NCBI RefSeq assembly: GCF_004771005.1 | Contig: NZ_RQHV01000042.1 | Location: forward strand, 1-64,000 | DNA: 64,000 nucleotides | From: Leptospira ilyithenensis | Lineage (GTDB): Bacteria; Spirochaetota; Leptospiria; Leptospirales; Leptospiraceae | Direction of reading: 5' to 3' | In this document: in pieces, positions 35,165 through 45,088 of the stretch | Numbering within the stretch: the stretch's first letter is position 1 | Layout: each line of letters opens with the position of its first letter | Notes under the pieces: generated by a model | Told to the model about the DNA's origin: nothing | The model's database searches: none | What the model saw: the letters and a program-made list of their open reading frames with translations, nothing else | Translations under genes and position numbers: made by a program

Positions 35165-36133
35165 TTAGCTTTTAAAAAATCTCTCTAGGATTTTGGCTCC
35201 GATACGATTCAATTCGATTTGGATATCATCCAAATACTCATGTAAACCTTTGTCAAAAACAGAATGTACGTTTTCCGATCTCAGTCTGTTCAAATAAGTA
35301 GTCACCGCATCTTGCGCCAAATTGCGGGGCAATCCTTCTTTGTTTCCGGAAACCTTTTCCAAACTCTCTTCTATCTCATGCAAACAAAACACGATGGATC
35401 TTGGAAATGCAGGATCTAAAACTAAAAATTCAGCAATTTCGATAGGATGTACTTTTTTGTACTTACGATTGTACATTTCATGTGCTGATGTTGACTTGAG
35501 TAAAGACATCCACTGTAACAGATCTAAGGTGGAACCTACGTCCTGAATTGAAGGAAGCAATATGAAATACTTCATATCCAGAATCCTGGTCGTTTTGTCG
35601 GCTCTTTCCAAAAATCTTCCCAATAAGGAAAAACTCCAAACCTCATCATGGGAAATCGTGGAATCCGAAGTTCCGTAAAAAGTCTGGCAACTCTTTCTCA
35701 CATAACTTAAAAATTCGGATAGACCTAAAGAAAGTCCTTCTCCCCTGCTCTCGGGATGCTCCAAATACTGTTTGCGATAGTCTTTGATGAATAGGTAGAA
35801 TTCATTCAAAACTTCCCACATCGGAGTGGAAATATTTTCACGAATGCTTCTCGCATTCTCGCGCGCTCTTTGCACGCAGTTGTAAATGGAGCTCGGGTTC
35901 TCATCATCAAAGGTCATGAACTGAATGACGCTTGCCGGTGTAGGTGACTCGTATTTTTTTTCGAACACCTCTGCATCACCTGTAGTATAAACCAAAGGCA
36001 TCCACTGGTTGGGGAAATCCTCGTTCAAATCAAGGGAAAGTTGATGGTTCACATCTATAAATCGAGCATAATTTTCCGCTCTCTCTATATAACGATTCAT
36101 CCAGAATACGGATTCAGCTACGCGACTTAACAT
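35165..36133 (-). CDS. Alpha-E domain protein
   Basis: 322 aa, all-helical. It opens MLSRVAESVFWMNRYIERAENYARF, the alpha-E signature, and contains WEVLNEFYLFIKD, FSLLGRFLERADKTTRILD and FPRSIVFCLHEIEESL, the expected internal landmarks. Alpha-E proteins nearly always accompany the permuted ATP-grasp enzyme; biochemistry is lacking. Here it follows that gene by 19 bp and precedes the transglutaminase by 4 bp. A second alpha-E copy is fused inside the protein encoded at 29358-31892. Confidence 0.9.
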   Translation of the reverse strand: MLSRVAESVFWMNRYIERAENYARFIDVNHQLSLDLNEDFPNQWMPLVYTTGDAEVFEKKYESPTPASVIQFMTFDDENPSSIYNCVQRARENARSIRENISTPMWEVLNEFYLFIKDYRKQYLEHPESRGEGLSLGLSEFLSYVRKSCQTFYGTSDSTISHDEVWSFSLLGRFLERADKTTRILDMKYFILLPSIQDVGSTLDLLQWMSLLKSTSAHEMYNRKYKKVHPIEIAEFLVLDPAFPRSIVFCLHEIEESLEKVSGNKEGLPRNLAQDAVTTYLNRLRSENVHSVFDKGLHEYLDDIQIELNRIGAKILERFFKS

Positions 36134-36152
36134 ATTATTGGCTAGTCTCCTC

Positions 36153-37577
36153 TTATCCTAGAACCCAGGTATCTTTTGAACCGCCTCCCTGGGAAGAATT
36201 CACAACCAAAGAACCTTTTCTGAGAGCTACGCGAGTGAGTCCGCCCGGCATTACGTACACTTCCTTGCCGAACAAAATGAACGGTCGGAGATCCACATGC
36301 CTTGCTTCGATTTTGTCCGCAATCAATGTAGGGACTGTTGATAAATTCAAAACCGGTTGAGCTATATAATTTCTTGCGTCTTCTAAAATCAATTTTTTAA
36401 AATCTTCCTGTTCTTGTTTGGAAGCTTTGGGTCCGATGATCATTCCGTAACCGCCCGCTCCGTTTGCTGGTTTCACTACCAGATTGTGAATATTTTCCAA
36501 AACATATTTGAGATCTTTTTCAACGGAACAAAGATACGTAGGCACGTTCGGAATAATCGCCTCTTCGCCTAAGTAGTATTTAATGATCTCGGGAACAAAA
36601 GAATAGATCACTTTATCATCGGCAATACCCGTTCCGGGAGCATTTGCCAGAGCAACATTTCCTTTTTTGAATGCTTGAAAAATCCCTTTCACACCTAATA
36701 ACGAATCCGCTCTGAATGTATTTGGATCCATAAAAGTATCATCGATTCTGCGATAGATCACATCTATTTTTTTAAGACCCTTTGTCGTCTTCATATAGAC
36801 TATATCGTTTTCAACAAGCAAGTCGGAACCTTCTACAAGATAAACTCCCATCTTTTGTGCAAGAAACGAGTGCTCATAATAGGCCGAGTTGTAAACTCCC
36901 GGAGTCCAAACCGCAATCACAGGATTGCTTTCATAAGTAAGATTTTCCAAAGTGGAGCGAAGGCGATAAGGATAATCGTATACTTGGCGGATATTCAACT
37001 TGTCGAATAACTCGGGAAAGGTGCGTTTCATCACTTCACGGTTTTCCAAAACATAAGAAACCCCGGACGGACATCGCAGATTGTCTTCCAACACGTGAAA
37101 AGTTCCTTCTCCGTCCCGAACCAAATCGGTTCCGGTGATATGAATCCAAATTCCTTGCGGTGGTTTCAAGCCGATACATTCTTTTAAATATCCGGTACTC
37201 GATTCAATGATGTCCCGTGGAATGATTCCGTCTTTTATGATTTTTTGTTCATTATAAATATCTTGGAGAAAAAGATTGAGAGCAAGGATTCTCTGTTTGA
37301 GTCCCTTTTCCATTTTTTCCCATTCTTCACTGGGAACGATTCGGGGAATCACGTCAAACGGCATGATTCGCTCCTGTTGTTCCCCATCACCATACAAGGT
37401 AAAGGTGATTCCTAAAGATAATAGAGCTTTTTCTGCGGAAGAACTTCGTTTGATCAGTTCGATCCCGCCCAAACTTTCCATTTTATTTTTTAAAAAATGA
37501 TAACTCTTACGAGCGCTTCCTTCATGGGAAAACATCTCGTCATATCCGTTCTTAGTGTCATAGTCTGCGATAAACAT
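36153..37577 (-). CDS. Circularly permuted ATP-grasp ligase (catalytically complete copy)
   Basis: 474 aa. First gene of the five-gene operon. Metal ligands are seen in VLEDNLRCPSGVSYVLENR, the glycine-rich loop in VVKPANGAGGYGMIIGP, and the C-terminal conserved block VMPGGLTRVALR ... SQGGGSKDTWVL. Members are predicted amide-bond-forming ligases in peptide-like natural product or protein-tagging pathways. This copy keeps the residues lost in the fusion protein downstream, so it is probably the active partner. A hairpin at 37735-37753 lies upstream of the gene. Confidence 0.9.
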   Translation of the reverse strand: MFIADYDTKNGYDEMFSHEGSARKSYHFLKNKMESLGGIELIKRSSSAEKALLSLGITFTLYGDGEQQERIMPFDVIPRIVPSEEWEKMEKGLKQRILALNLFLQDIYNEQKIIKDGIIPRDIIESSTGYLKECIGLKPPQGIWIHITGTDLVRDGEGTFHVLEDNLRCPSGVSYVLENREVMKRTFPELFDKLNIRQVYDYPYRLRSTLENLTYESNPVIAVWTPGVYNSAYYEHSFLAQKMGVYLVEGSDLLVENDIVYMKTTKGLKKIDVIYRRIDDTFMDPNTFRADSLLGVKGIFQAFKKGNVALANAPGTGIADDKVIYSFVPEIIKYYLGEEAIIPNVPTYLCSVEKDLKYVLENIHNLVVKPANGAGGYGMIIGPKASKQEQEDFKKLILEDARNYIAQPVLNLSTVPTLIADKIEARHVDLRPFILFGKEVYVMPGGLTRVALRKGSLVVNSSQGGGSKDTWVLG

Positions 37578-37734
37578 GGCGCATACTTCCTTTTGCTTAT
37601 TTTAAGAGCAATTTCCGTACCAATCTACACATTTCGCTGAGATAAGAAGAAAAGCGGTACTAGACATAATCATTACGATTTTCAGAAAAAATAATGCTTA
37701 ATAACGTAGCATCGGAGAAGTTCCTAGTCATCGG

Positions 37735-37753
37735 CTGCTCACTATTTGAGCAG
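37735..37753. terminator. Possible hairpin terminator between SDR gene and ATP-grasp operon
   Basis: CTGCTCA, loop CTATT, TGAGCAG: a 7-bp perfect stem. It lies about 37 bp after the SDR stop on the minus strand, where no T-run follows; the T-rich tract is on the plus-strand side. Function as terminator for the heat-shock/SDR transcript is possible but not clean. Confidence 0.35.
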
Positions 37754-37789
37754 TTTGTTTGTTTTTGATTTTAAAAGCGAAATTTAAAT

Positions 37790-38557
37790 TTAGGATTCTT
37801 TTCTTTTTTGCCATTTTTGGAAGAGAATATTCTGCCAAAGCCGGTAAATTGGAAATAAAAACGGAAAAAAACGATTTAATACCAACAAACATTTGAATCG
37901 AAAGGAAGGATAAACTGTCCTCCTAGGTCGCAGAATCACTTTTACGATTTTTTTCGCCACCTGCGACGGTTCCTGGGCTGGCCAGGGAATGGGAACCGAA
38001 TTTCCGGCTTGTTCGAAAAACTTTGTCTTTGTTGCAATAGGATAAACAACCGTTAGTTTGAAATTTTTGTTCATTTCATAACGGAATGCTTCTGCAAAAG
38101 AATGAACTGCAGATTTTGTCGCGGAGTAAAGTGCATAACCGGGTAAAGGTAGATGCGCCATACCTGAAGCGGTTATGATGATATGAACACCTTTCGGTTG
38201 TAAGTTGATCAATTTTTGAATTGTATAGATAGGGGCAAATACATTCACTGAAAATATATTTTTAATACGGCTCCAATCTTCTTTTTGGATCTTTTCGTAG
38301 TAAGCAAAACCGGCATTTGCAATGAATACGTCGATTTTATCCAAAATCTCAATGGATTCTTCCAAGAGCCTGTCAATATCGGAAGTTTTGCTCACATCAA
38401 TTTTGTATTTGCGGAGATTAGGATGATCGGAAATGGTTTCAGGATTCAAATCCCCCACAACCACCAAAGCTCCTTCCGCCAAAAGAAGAGATAGAATCTC
38501 TTTGCCTATTCCTGAGGAGGCACCGGTGATCACGACTTTTTTGGATTCTAGTTTCAT
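37790..38557 (-). CDS. Short-chain dehydrogenase/reductase
   Basis: 255 aa. Rossmann fold with the NAD(P) motif TGASSGIG (about 10-17), VGDLN at the end of strand 2, NAGFAYYE, catalytic Ser in ITASGMA and the YSATK Tyr/Lys pair. The C-terminus (about 215-255) is hydrophobic and basic, which suggests membrane association as in SDRs acting on lipids. Substrate unknown. It follows the YqgE gene by 27 bp and may be the last gene of the heat-shock transcript. Confidence 0.88.
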   Translation of the reverse strand: MKLESKKVVITGASSGIGKEILSLLLAEGALVVVGDLNPETISDHPNLRKYKIDVSKTSDIDRLLEESIEILDKIDVFIANAGFAYYEKIQKEDWSRIKNIFSVNVFAPIYTIQKLINLQPKGVHIIITASGMAHLPLPGYALYSATKSAVHSFAEAFRYEMNKNFKLTVVYPIATKTKFFEQAGNSVPIPWPAQEPSQVAKKIVKVILRPRRTVYPSFRFKCLLVLNRFFPFLFPIYRLWQNILFQKWQKRKES

Positions 38558-38584
38558 GATTTGTTATATTTTTGAAAACGAATG

Positions 38585-39148
38585 CTAATTTAAAAGAGGA
38601 TCCTTAGTATGTTCAACAAAATATTTATAAATTCCACCCTTACTTCTCAGGGCATCTTTCCAGATTTCTTCCGACTCATCTTCCCGAAAAATCTGTTCTT
38701 CCGTGATTTCATTCACTACCCAAGAAAGTTTTTCGAATTCATTTTCCAATTGGCCTGCAGCCCAACCTGCATATCCCTGAAATACACGAAAGTTTGTAGT
38801 TTTGGATTGTAAAATTTCAATCATCGTATCGAAACTTCGCGCCATATAAATTCCGGGAATGATTTCCACACCCGGATCATTTGAATCTTTTTGATTGTGA
38901 ACAATTGTTACAAACATATTGTCCACAGGTCCGCCGCTATAAATTCGTTTATTTGAATGTTTTGTATCGGGAAGATTTTTAATCAACGATTCCATCGTTT
39001 GATTTGTCGGTTTGTTTAAAGTAAGACCGAAAGCTCCGTCCTTATCATGATCCACCATTAATATGATGGATTTATGAAAATAATCCTGAATGACACTGGA
39101 ATTAGAAATTAGAATTTTTCCGCGGGTAGAACCTGGAACTTCAAGCAT
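38585..39148 (-). CDS. YqgE/AlgH family protein
   Basis: 187 aa from the ATG at 39148, which overlaps the stop of the preceding gene (TAATG); the longer frame to 39250 lies inside that gene. Family landmarks: GKILISNSSVIQDYFHKSIILMVDHDKDGAFGLTLNKP, IYSGGPVD, and FQGYAGWAAGQLENE. The family is widespread and small; its function is unsettled (AlgH was once linked to alginate regulation in Pseudomonas). Coupled translation with the oxidoreductase gene. Confidence 0.9.
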   Translation of the reverse strand: MLEVPGSTRGKILISNSSVIQDYFHKSIILMVDHDKDGAFGLTLNKPTNQTMESLIKNLPDTKHSNKRIYSGGPVDNMFVTIVHNQKDSNDPGVEIIPGIYMARSFDTMIEILQSKTTNFRVFQGYAGWAAGQLENEFEKLSWVVNEITEEQIFREDESEEIWKDALRSKGGIYKYFVEHTKDPLLN

Positions 39149-40110
39149 TACTTTTTTTCTCCGATCTGTTGGAGGATACGATAAGCAACTTCCAAAGTAC
39201 GAATGTCGGATTCGCCTTTCACCATTGGTTCGGCATTTCCTTGGATGCAAGAAACGAAATGTTCGTGTTCCTGTTTCAAAGGATTGTCTTTGTGAACAAA
39301 AATCTTTTCAACTATGGATTCTTGCTTATAACGGATTTCCCCTTTTCCCAACTGCGTAGTGGAACTTGCCTGGCGGTGAATTTCGATTTCCTGGTTTGTA
39401 AAATCCAAAAACAAGTAGGAATCTTTTTGAGAAATATTCAAGGTTCTTATTTTTGCCTGGGAAGCTCGTGAAGCATTCAAGCTGGCCACACAACCATTTG
39501 CAAAACGGAGTACGACACTTGCTACGTCTTCATGTTTCGAAACGATGGAAGAACCGACGGCCTTCACGTCCACCACATCCGATTTCACCAAGTTTAAAAC
39601 AATATCGATATCATGGATCATCATATCCAGAACAACTCCCACATCGGAGATCCTGGTATTGAAAGGAGCGATCCTACGTGACTCGATCATAAGTGGATGT
39701 TCTGCAATTTTACCAAGTTCCAAGACGGCACCGTTGAATCTTTCTACGTGACCTACTTGCAAAATCAGTTTATTTGCATTGGCAAGATCAACGAGTTCTT
39801 TGGCTTCTTCCACCGTTTGAGAAATCGGTTTTTCAACCAACACATGTATTTTTTCAGCTAATGCATCTTTGGCGATCTTGTGATGTAAAAAAGTCGGTGC
39901 CGCGATTATTACGGCATCCACTTCTTTAAACAAATCCGCTTCGCTTGCAAAAGCTTTCGTTTTGTGTTTCTCTGCAATTTGAGTTGCTCTTTCCATACTT
40001 GCATCAAAGATACCGATCAGTTCGGCATCAGATAACATTTTAGCAACATTGACGTGGTACTGACCCATATGGCCCGTACCAATGACTCCTAAGCGGACTT
40101 TTTTATCCAT
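39148..40110 (-). CDS. Gfo/Idh/MocA family oxidoreductase
   Basis: 320 aa. N-terminal NAD(P) Rossmann domain with GTGHMGQYHVNVA, VIIAAPTFLHHKIA and VEKPISQTVEEAKEL (EKP lysine), then the alpha/beta domain with DVGVVLDMMIHDIDIVLNLV, where MIHDID carries the usual catalytic His/Asp. Such enzymes oxidise or reduce sugars and sugar nucleotides; the closest pattern looks like those acting on UDP-amino-sugars, but the substrate cannot be fixed. It starts 24 bp after dnaJ and overlaps yqgE by 1 bp. Confidence 0.88.
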   Translation of the reverse strand: MDKKVRLGVIGTGHMGQYHVNVAKMLSDAELIGIFDASMERATQIAEKHKTKAFASEADLFKEVDAVIIAAPTFLHHKIAKDALAEKIHVLVEKPISQTVEEAKELVDLANANKLILQVGHVERFNGAVLELGKIAEHPLMIESRRIAPFNTRISDVGVVLDMMIHDIDIVLNLVKSDVVDVKAVGSSIVSKHEDVASVVLRFANGCVASLNASRASQAKIRTLNISQKDSYLFLDFTNQEIEIHRQASSTTQLGKGEIRYKQESIVEKIFVHKDNPLKQEHEHFVSCIQGNAEPMVKGESDIRTLEVAYRILQQIGEKK

Positions 40111-40134
40111 AGATGATTTCAGTTCTCCAATGTC

Positions 40135-41253
40135 TTACTGGAAAAACAACTTAGATTTTCCGCCACTGCCTACCTTTTCCCCGGATTCACGTGCAAATTC
40201 TTCCAGAAGTTCCTTTTGTTTTTTTGTCAATTTTTTAGGAATTTCCACTCGAATGATTACATGTTGGTCCCCTTTTCCATAGGAACCGAGGTAAGGTACT
40301 CCATGCCCTTTGAGTCGGAAAACCTGTCCGCTTTCCGTTCCTTCGGGAATTTTCAATTGGATGGTTTTTCCGTCGATGGAAGGCACTTCGATTTCTCCGC
40401 CTAAGCATGCTAAGGATAGAGAAATGGATTTTTGTACGATTAAGTCGTTTCCTTGTCTTTCAAAAACGAGATGTTTTTTTATATGAGTGACTACATACAA
40501 ATCACCGTGAGGTCCACCGTTAGGGCCGGACTCTCCTTCTCCCGAAACTTTTAATCTGCTACCGGATTCAACACCTGCAGGAATCTTTATGTGAATGGTT
40601 CGTCTTTTTTCTGTTAGGCCTTCACCTTTGCAGGTTTTACAAGGATTGGAAATGATTTTTCCTTTTCCCTTGCAACGAGGGCAAGTGGTTGTTACACTGA
40701 AAAAACCTTGGGTCCTTCGAACTTGACCCGCTCCACTGCAATCCGGACAGACTGTAGGAGAAGATCCTTTCGTAGCTCCGCTTCCGCTGCAATCCACGCA
40801 AGTTTCGAGTCTGGGAATTTCAATTTTATATTCTTTGCCGAGAGCTGCATCTTCCAAGCTCACTTCTAAGTTGTAACGAAGATCGGATCCTCTTTGCGGA
40901 CCTGATCTTCTGGAACCGCCCCGGGCACCACCAGCACCACCGAAAAATTCGCTGAATATATCACCGAAGTCTCCAAAGATGTCTGAAAAATCCGTGTAAG
41001 CGCCTTGCCCGAAACCGGGACCACCCGCACCTACAGCCGCTTTTCCATATTGGTCGTAAGCCGCACGTTTCTGCGGCTCACGTAACACTTCATAGGCTTC
41101 CGTAGCTTCTTTGAATTTTTCTTCAGCTTCTTTATCACCCTTGTTTTTGTCAGGGTGATATTTTATGGCTAGTTTGCGATAGGCGCTCTTGATTTCATCA
41201 TCAGAAGCGCCTTTTGCAACGCCTAATACTTCGTAGTAACTACGGTCGCTCAT
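40135..41253 (-). CDS. dnaJ: Chaperone protein DnaJ
   Basis: 372 aa, normal length. J domain (about 1-70) with the HPD motif in [15 protein letters not shown], Gly/Phe-rich linker (about 75-120), four CxxCxGxG zinc repeats ([32 protein letters not shown]) and the C-terminal substrate domains. DnaJ delivers unfolded clients to DnaK and stimulates its ATPase. 18 bp downstream of dnaK; no terminator is visible after it. Confidence 0.97.
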   Translation of the reverse strand: MSDRSYYEVLGVAKGASDDEIKSAYRKLAIKYHPDKNKGDKEAEEKFKEATEAYEVLREPQKRAAYDQYGKAAVGAGGPGFGQGAYTDFSDIFGDFGDIFSEFFGGAGGARGGSRRSGPQRGSDLRYNLEVSLEDAALGKEYKIEIPRLETCVDCSGSGATKGSSPTVCPDCSGAGQVRRTQGFFSVTTTCPRCKGKGKIISNPCKTCKGEGLTEKRRTIHIKIPAGVESGSRLKVSGEGESGPNGGPHGDLYVVTHIKKHLVFERQGNDLIVQKSISLSLACLGGEIEVPSIDGKTIQLKIPEGTESGQVFRLKGHGVPYLGSYGKGDQHVIIRVEIPKKLTKKQKELLEEFARESGEKVGSGGKSKLFFQ

Positions 41254-41271
41254 ATCTCTACTTCGCTCTAT

Positions 41272-43203
41272 TTATTTTTTATCGTCGTCCACAACCGTAT
41301 AATCGGCATCGACTACTTTTTCTCCACCCGCTGAACTACCGTTATTTGATTCCGGTTGTTCAGGTCCGCCCGCATTCGGCCCAGCTCCCGCTTCCGCGCC
41401 TTGCGAATAGATTTTCTGGCCTATTTGCATTGCAATTTGTTGGATGGAATCACGAGCCGCTTTCATACGTTCGAGATCTCCGGATTCCATTGCTTCGCGT
41501 CCCCGTTTCACTTCATCAGTGGCACGTTGTTTTTCGGACTCATCCAATTTATCAGCGGACTCAGCTACTGTTTTTTCCAGTTGGTAAACGATAGACTCAA
41601 GTTCGTTCTTGGTGTCGGCAGATTCTCTCGCTTTTTTGTCTTCTTCCGCATGAGCTTCCGCGTCTTTTACCATCTTCTTGATTTCTTCTTCGGATAGTCC
41701 GGAAGAAGATTCAATACGAATCTTTTGTTCTTTACCTGTTCCCAAATCCTTCGCAGAAACATGAACAATACCGTTCGCATCAATATCAAAAGTAACTTCG
41801 ATTTGAGGAACTCCTCTTGGAGCGGATGGAATACCTACTAGATCGAATCTACCGAGTGTTCGGTTGTAGCTCGCCATCTCTCTTTCCCCTTGCAATACGT
41901 GAACCGAAACAGTTGTTTGGCTGTCCGCTGCCGTGGAGAACACTTGAGACTTTCTCGTAGGAATGGTAGTGTTTCTTTCGATCAACTTTGTCATTACTCC
42001 GCCGAGAGTTTCGATACCGAGTGAAAGCGGAGTCACGTCAAGTAGAAGAACATCTGTTACATCCCCTGCAAGAACGCCGCCTTGGATAGCAGCACCTACT
42101 GCCACTACTTCATCCGGGTTTACGGATTTGTTGGGATCTTTTCCGAAAATCTCTTTTACCAATGCTTGAACTGCAGGAATTCGCGTAGAACCTCCTACAA
42201 GAATCACTTCGTCAATTTCGCTGGCACTTAAACCTGCATCACGAAGAGCACTCACACAAGGATTACGGGTCTTTTCAACAAGCGCTTTTGTAATATCATC
42301 AAACTTTGCTTTGGTGAGCGTCATGTCCAAATGTTTCGGACCGGAAGCATCGGCCGTGATAAAAGGAAGATTGATCTGAGTGGAAGTTGTTCCGGAAAGT
42401 TCAATCTTTGCTTTTTCAGCCGCTTCTTTCAAACGTTGTACGGTATTTTTATCGCCGGAGATATCAATGCCAGTTTGTTTCTTGAACTCGTCAATCAACC
42501 ACTGCATAACTACGTTATCAAAGTCGTCTCCACCCAGGTGTGTGTCACCGTTTGTGGATTTTACTTCAAAGACTCCGTCCCCAAGTTCGAGGATGGATAC
42601 GTCGAAAGTTCCACCACCTAAGTCATAAACTGCGATCTTTGCATTGGTCTTTTTCTTATCGAAACCGTATGCAAGTGCGGCAGCAGTAGGTTCGTTGATG
42701 ATCCTTTCTACTTCCAATCCTGCAATACGACCCGCATCTTTCGTAGCTTGTCTTTGTTCGTCATTGAAATATGCCGGAACGGTTACAACAGCCTTCTTTA
42801 CTTCATGACCGAGAAAGTCTTCGGCAGTTTTCTTCATTTTTTGAAGGATACGTGCTGAGATTTCTTGAGGTGTGAATTCACCGGATACAGTTTCGAATTT
42901 AACTCCGTCATTACCGGCACGGATGATTTTGTAAGATACCATCTTTGCTTCATCATTTGTTTCATTGAATCTGCGACCGATGAATCTTTTTGCGGAACGA
43001 ATCGTATTCACTGCATTTGTTATGGATTGGTTCTTTGCAAATTGACCTACAATGGTTTCACCCTTTGCCGTATAAGCAACGATGGAAGGAGTCGTTCTCG
43101 CACCTTCGGAGTTTTGGATCACAACAGGATCTCCACCCTCCATTACAGCAACACATGAGTTAGTTGTTCCTAAATCGATTCCTATGATTTTTTCTTTGGA
43201 CAT
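41272..43203 (-). CDS. dnaK: Chaperone protein DnaK (Hsp70)
   Basis: 643 aa. Actin-like ATPase domain with [18 protein letters not shown], the [21 protein letters not shown] and [16 protein letters not shown] signatures, and [13 protein letters not shown]; then the interdomain linker [15 protein letters not shown], substrate-binding beta domain and helical lid. The C-terminus is Gly/Ala-rich and ends YTVVDDDKK, like the EEVD-type tails of bacterial DnaK. It lies between grpE and dnaJ, under the CIRCE element upstream of hrcA. Confidence 0.98.
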   Translation of the reverse strand: MSKEKIIGIDLGTTNSCVAVMEGGDPVVIQNSEGARTTPSIVAYTAKGETIVGQFAKNQSITNAVNTIRSAKRFIGRRFNETNDEAKMVSYKIIRAGNDGVKFETVSGEFTPQEISARILQKMKKTAEDFLGHEVKKAVVTVPAYFNDEQRQATKDAGRIAGLEVERIINEPTAAALAYGFDKKKTNAKIAVYDLGGGTFDVSILELGDGVFEVKSTNGDTHLGGDDFDNVVMQWLIDEFKKQTGIDISGDKNTVQRLKEAAEKAKIELSGTTSTQINLPFITADASGPKHLDMTLTKAKFDDITKALVEKTRNPCVSALRDAGLSASEIDEVILVGGSTRIPAVQALVKEIFGKDPNKSVNPDEVVAVGAAIQGGVLAGDVTDVLLLDVTPLSLGIETLGGVMTKLIERNTTIPTRKSQVFSTAADSQTTVSVHVLQGEREMASYNRTLGRFDLVGIPSAPRGVPQIEVTFDIDANGIVHVSAKDLGTGKEQKIRIESSSGLSEEEIKKMVKDAEAHAEEDKKARESADTKNELESIVYQLEKTVAESADKLDESEKQRATDEVKRGREAMESGDLERMKAARDSIQQIAMQIGQKIYSQGAEAGAGPNAGGPEQPESNNGSSAGGEKVVDADYTVVDDDKK

Positions 43204-43231
43204 GATCTTCTCTCCTTAATTCCTATTAATA

Positions 43232-43828
43232 TTAACTTTGTGGTTTTCCCACTTTTACTCTGGCGGGACGGATGGGTTGTTTGGACTCGCCATCTTCCTG
43301 ATAATAACCCATTTGATAGGTTTCTATCACGATTTCTTCCGTATATTCCGCACTCTCCTCAGATACGATTGCTTCCATAAACATCGGATCGAAAGGAGTC
43401 CCTTTAGGGTCCAGTCTTTTGATTCCTTCACGATCCAAAACGGAGATAAATTCCTTTTGTACCATAAGAATCCCGTCAACAAACGCTTTTACTTCAGGCG
43501 TTGGATTGGTAACGTTTGTTACTCGCTCCAGATTGTCCAATGCTCCGAGAAAACCTTCCGCAAATTTTTTAATCGAATCTTTGCGGGCGTTTAAAAGATC
43601 ATTCGCAGTTCTGCGTTTGTAGTTTTGAAATTCCGCTCTTTCTCTGAGCCAGGAATCTTTCAAAGTATCGATCTCTTTCTTTGCCTTTTCCAATTCCAAA
43701 TCCGCAACTGTTCCTTGAGCGGATTGTGTTTCCTCATTCAACTCTGCTTTCGCATCGTCGGAGACGGCCTGTCCGTTTGTTTCCGGTTGGAAACCTTCCT
43801 GTTCTAATGTTTCATTGGTTTCTGCCAT
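43232..43828 (-). CDS. grpE: Nucleotide exchange factor GrpE
   Basis: 198 aa. Acidic, disordered N-terminus (about 1-40), a long coiled coil (about 41-95, with LRERAEFQNYKRRTANDLLNARKD) and the beta wing ending in DREGIKRLDPKGTPFDPMFMEAI and YYQEDGESKQPIRPARVKVGK. It releases ADP from DnaK. 13 bp after hrcA and 28 bp before dnaK. GGAG precedes the ATG. Confidence 0.96.
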   Translation of the reverse strand: MAETNETLEQEGFQPETNGQAVSDDAKAELNEETQSAQGTVADLELEKAKKEIDTLKDSWLRERAEFQNYKRRTANDLLNARKDSIKKFAEGFLGALDNLERVTNVTNPTPEVKAFVDGILMVQKEFISVLDREGIKRLDPKGTPFDPMFMEAIVSEESAEYTEEIVIETYQMGYYQEDGESKQPIRPARVKVGKPQS

Positions 43829-43841
43829 TTCTCCTCCTAAT

Positions 43842-44873
43842 TTAACGACTTAATTTTGTAATCATTTCAGATACTAATTTGGATGTGAATTCCAAGAGTG
43901 GTAAGGTCTTGTTATAATTCATCCTTTGCGGTCCTATGATTCCCATGGAACCGATTCTTTTTTCACCCATACGGTAATTGGTCGTGATAATCGTCACACC
44001 ACCTAACTTCGTATCACCTTCCTGACCGATGATGGTATAAACTCCGTCCATCGGAACATGTTCTGTGAAAAAATTCCTTAAAAAATGTTTTTCATCAAAC
44101 AGATGAAGAATATTTTCCAAATGGTCTTCCTCATCCTTGAAATTCTCATATAGATTTTTCAATCCGTCTATATAGAGATTATCGCCGACCATACTTTCCG
44201 CACCCATGGCGCGGGCAATGGAAGGTGCCAGTTGCACAAAATCTTCAGGTCCGTCTTTTCTCATCATCATTTGCGGGATGAGATTGTTTTGAACTTCGTG
44301 AACGTCAAAACCTTTCACATTATCATTCATATAACGCGAAATCTGATAAAGAGTTTCCTGCGAAATATGATGATCGAAGAAAATATTTCTGTTCAATACG
44401 GTTCCAGACCGCATAACAAGAATCATAAGAACTTCGTTTCCATTCACATGGATCAGCTCGATATGTTTCAAAGTATCCAGCGACCCTTCCGGTCCAAGCA
44501 CGACACTCGCACTTTGTGAAAGCGACGCAAGCACCTTGGAGGTAGCTATCAAAACCTGATCCAAGCGGAACTGCATCTTAAGATACTCTTCCTGGATCCT
44601 TTGTTTTTCCTTAATCGTGAGTTCAAAAAGAGTCACAAGGCTATCTACATAGAACCTGTAACCTCGTTCAGTAGGAACCCGTCCCCCCGAAGTATGACGT
44701 GCCACCACAAAACCCATATCTTCCAACTCTGCCAGAGAGGAACGAATGGTAGCGGGTGAAAGTCCGATGTCATATTTTTCGGAAAGGGTTTTCGAACCAA
44801 CGGCCCGATTGTCCGAAACAAACTCCTCAACGAGGGCTTTCAAAATGACTCTATGTCTCGGTGAAAGATCCAT
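43842..44873 (-). CDS. hrcA: Heat-inducible transcription repressor HrcA
   Basis: 343 aa. N-terminal winged helix (about 1-80: LSPRHRVILKALVEEFV, VGSKTLSEKYDIGLSPATIRSSLAELEDMGFVVARHTSGGRVPTERGYRFYVD), GAF-like and dimerisation parts after it, ending in the family block MGIIGPQRMNYNKTLPLLEFTSKLVSEMI. HrcA binds CIRCE and represses chaperone genes; it depends on chaperonin for activity in other bacteria. First gene of the operon, with a perfect CIRCE 20-46 bp upstream, so autoregulated. Confidence 0.97.
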   Translation of the reverse strand: MDLSPRHRVILKALVEEFVSDNRAVGSKTLSEKYDIGLSPATIRSSLAELEDMGFVVARHTSGGRVPTERGYRFYVDSLVTLFELTIKEKQRIQEEYLKMQFRLDQVLIATSKVLASLSQSASVVLGPEGSLDTLKHIELIHVNGNEVLMILVMRSGTVLNRNIFFDHHISQETLYQISRYMNDNVKGFDVHEVQNNLIPQMMMRKDGPEDFVQLAPSIARAMGAESMVGDNLYIDGLKNLYENFKDEEDHLENILHLFDEKHFLRNFFTEHVPMDGVYTIIGQEGDTKLGGVTIITTNYRMGEKRIGSMGIIGPQRMNYNKTLPLLEFTSKLVSEMITKLSR

Positions 44874-44892
44874 ACTTTGTTTCTATTACTTT

Positions 44893-44919
44893 TTAGCACT
44901 CTGTTCATTAGAGTGCTAA
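44893..44919. promoter_or_regulatory. CIRCE element (HrcA operator)
   Basis: TTAGCACTC at 44893-44901, a 9-nt spacer TGTTCATTA, and GAGTGCTAA at 44911-44919: a perfect match to the CIRCE consensus. It lies just upstream of hrcA. Confidence 0.98.
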
Positions 44920-45054
44920 AATATACTAAAAGTTTATGGAAACCTATGTTTTTGGTCAAGCAAGTACTAAAAAAATGGAGCAGTCTCCTTCATTCAGTGC
45001 TATTTTCTGGAAAATTCTCCTTTTTCATCCGGAAAATGGGCTAGACGAAGGAAA

Positions 45055-45066
45055 GTGTATATACAC
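45055..45066. promoter_or_regulatory. Palindromic operator candidate upstream of the MarR gene
   Basis: GTGTATATACAC, a perfect 12-bp palindrome 22 bp before the MarR start codon. The same 12 bp recur at 46049-46060 before the thiolase gene. Confidence 0.65.
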
Positions 45067-45088
45067 GCTTGGTGCAAAGGGAGTTCCT

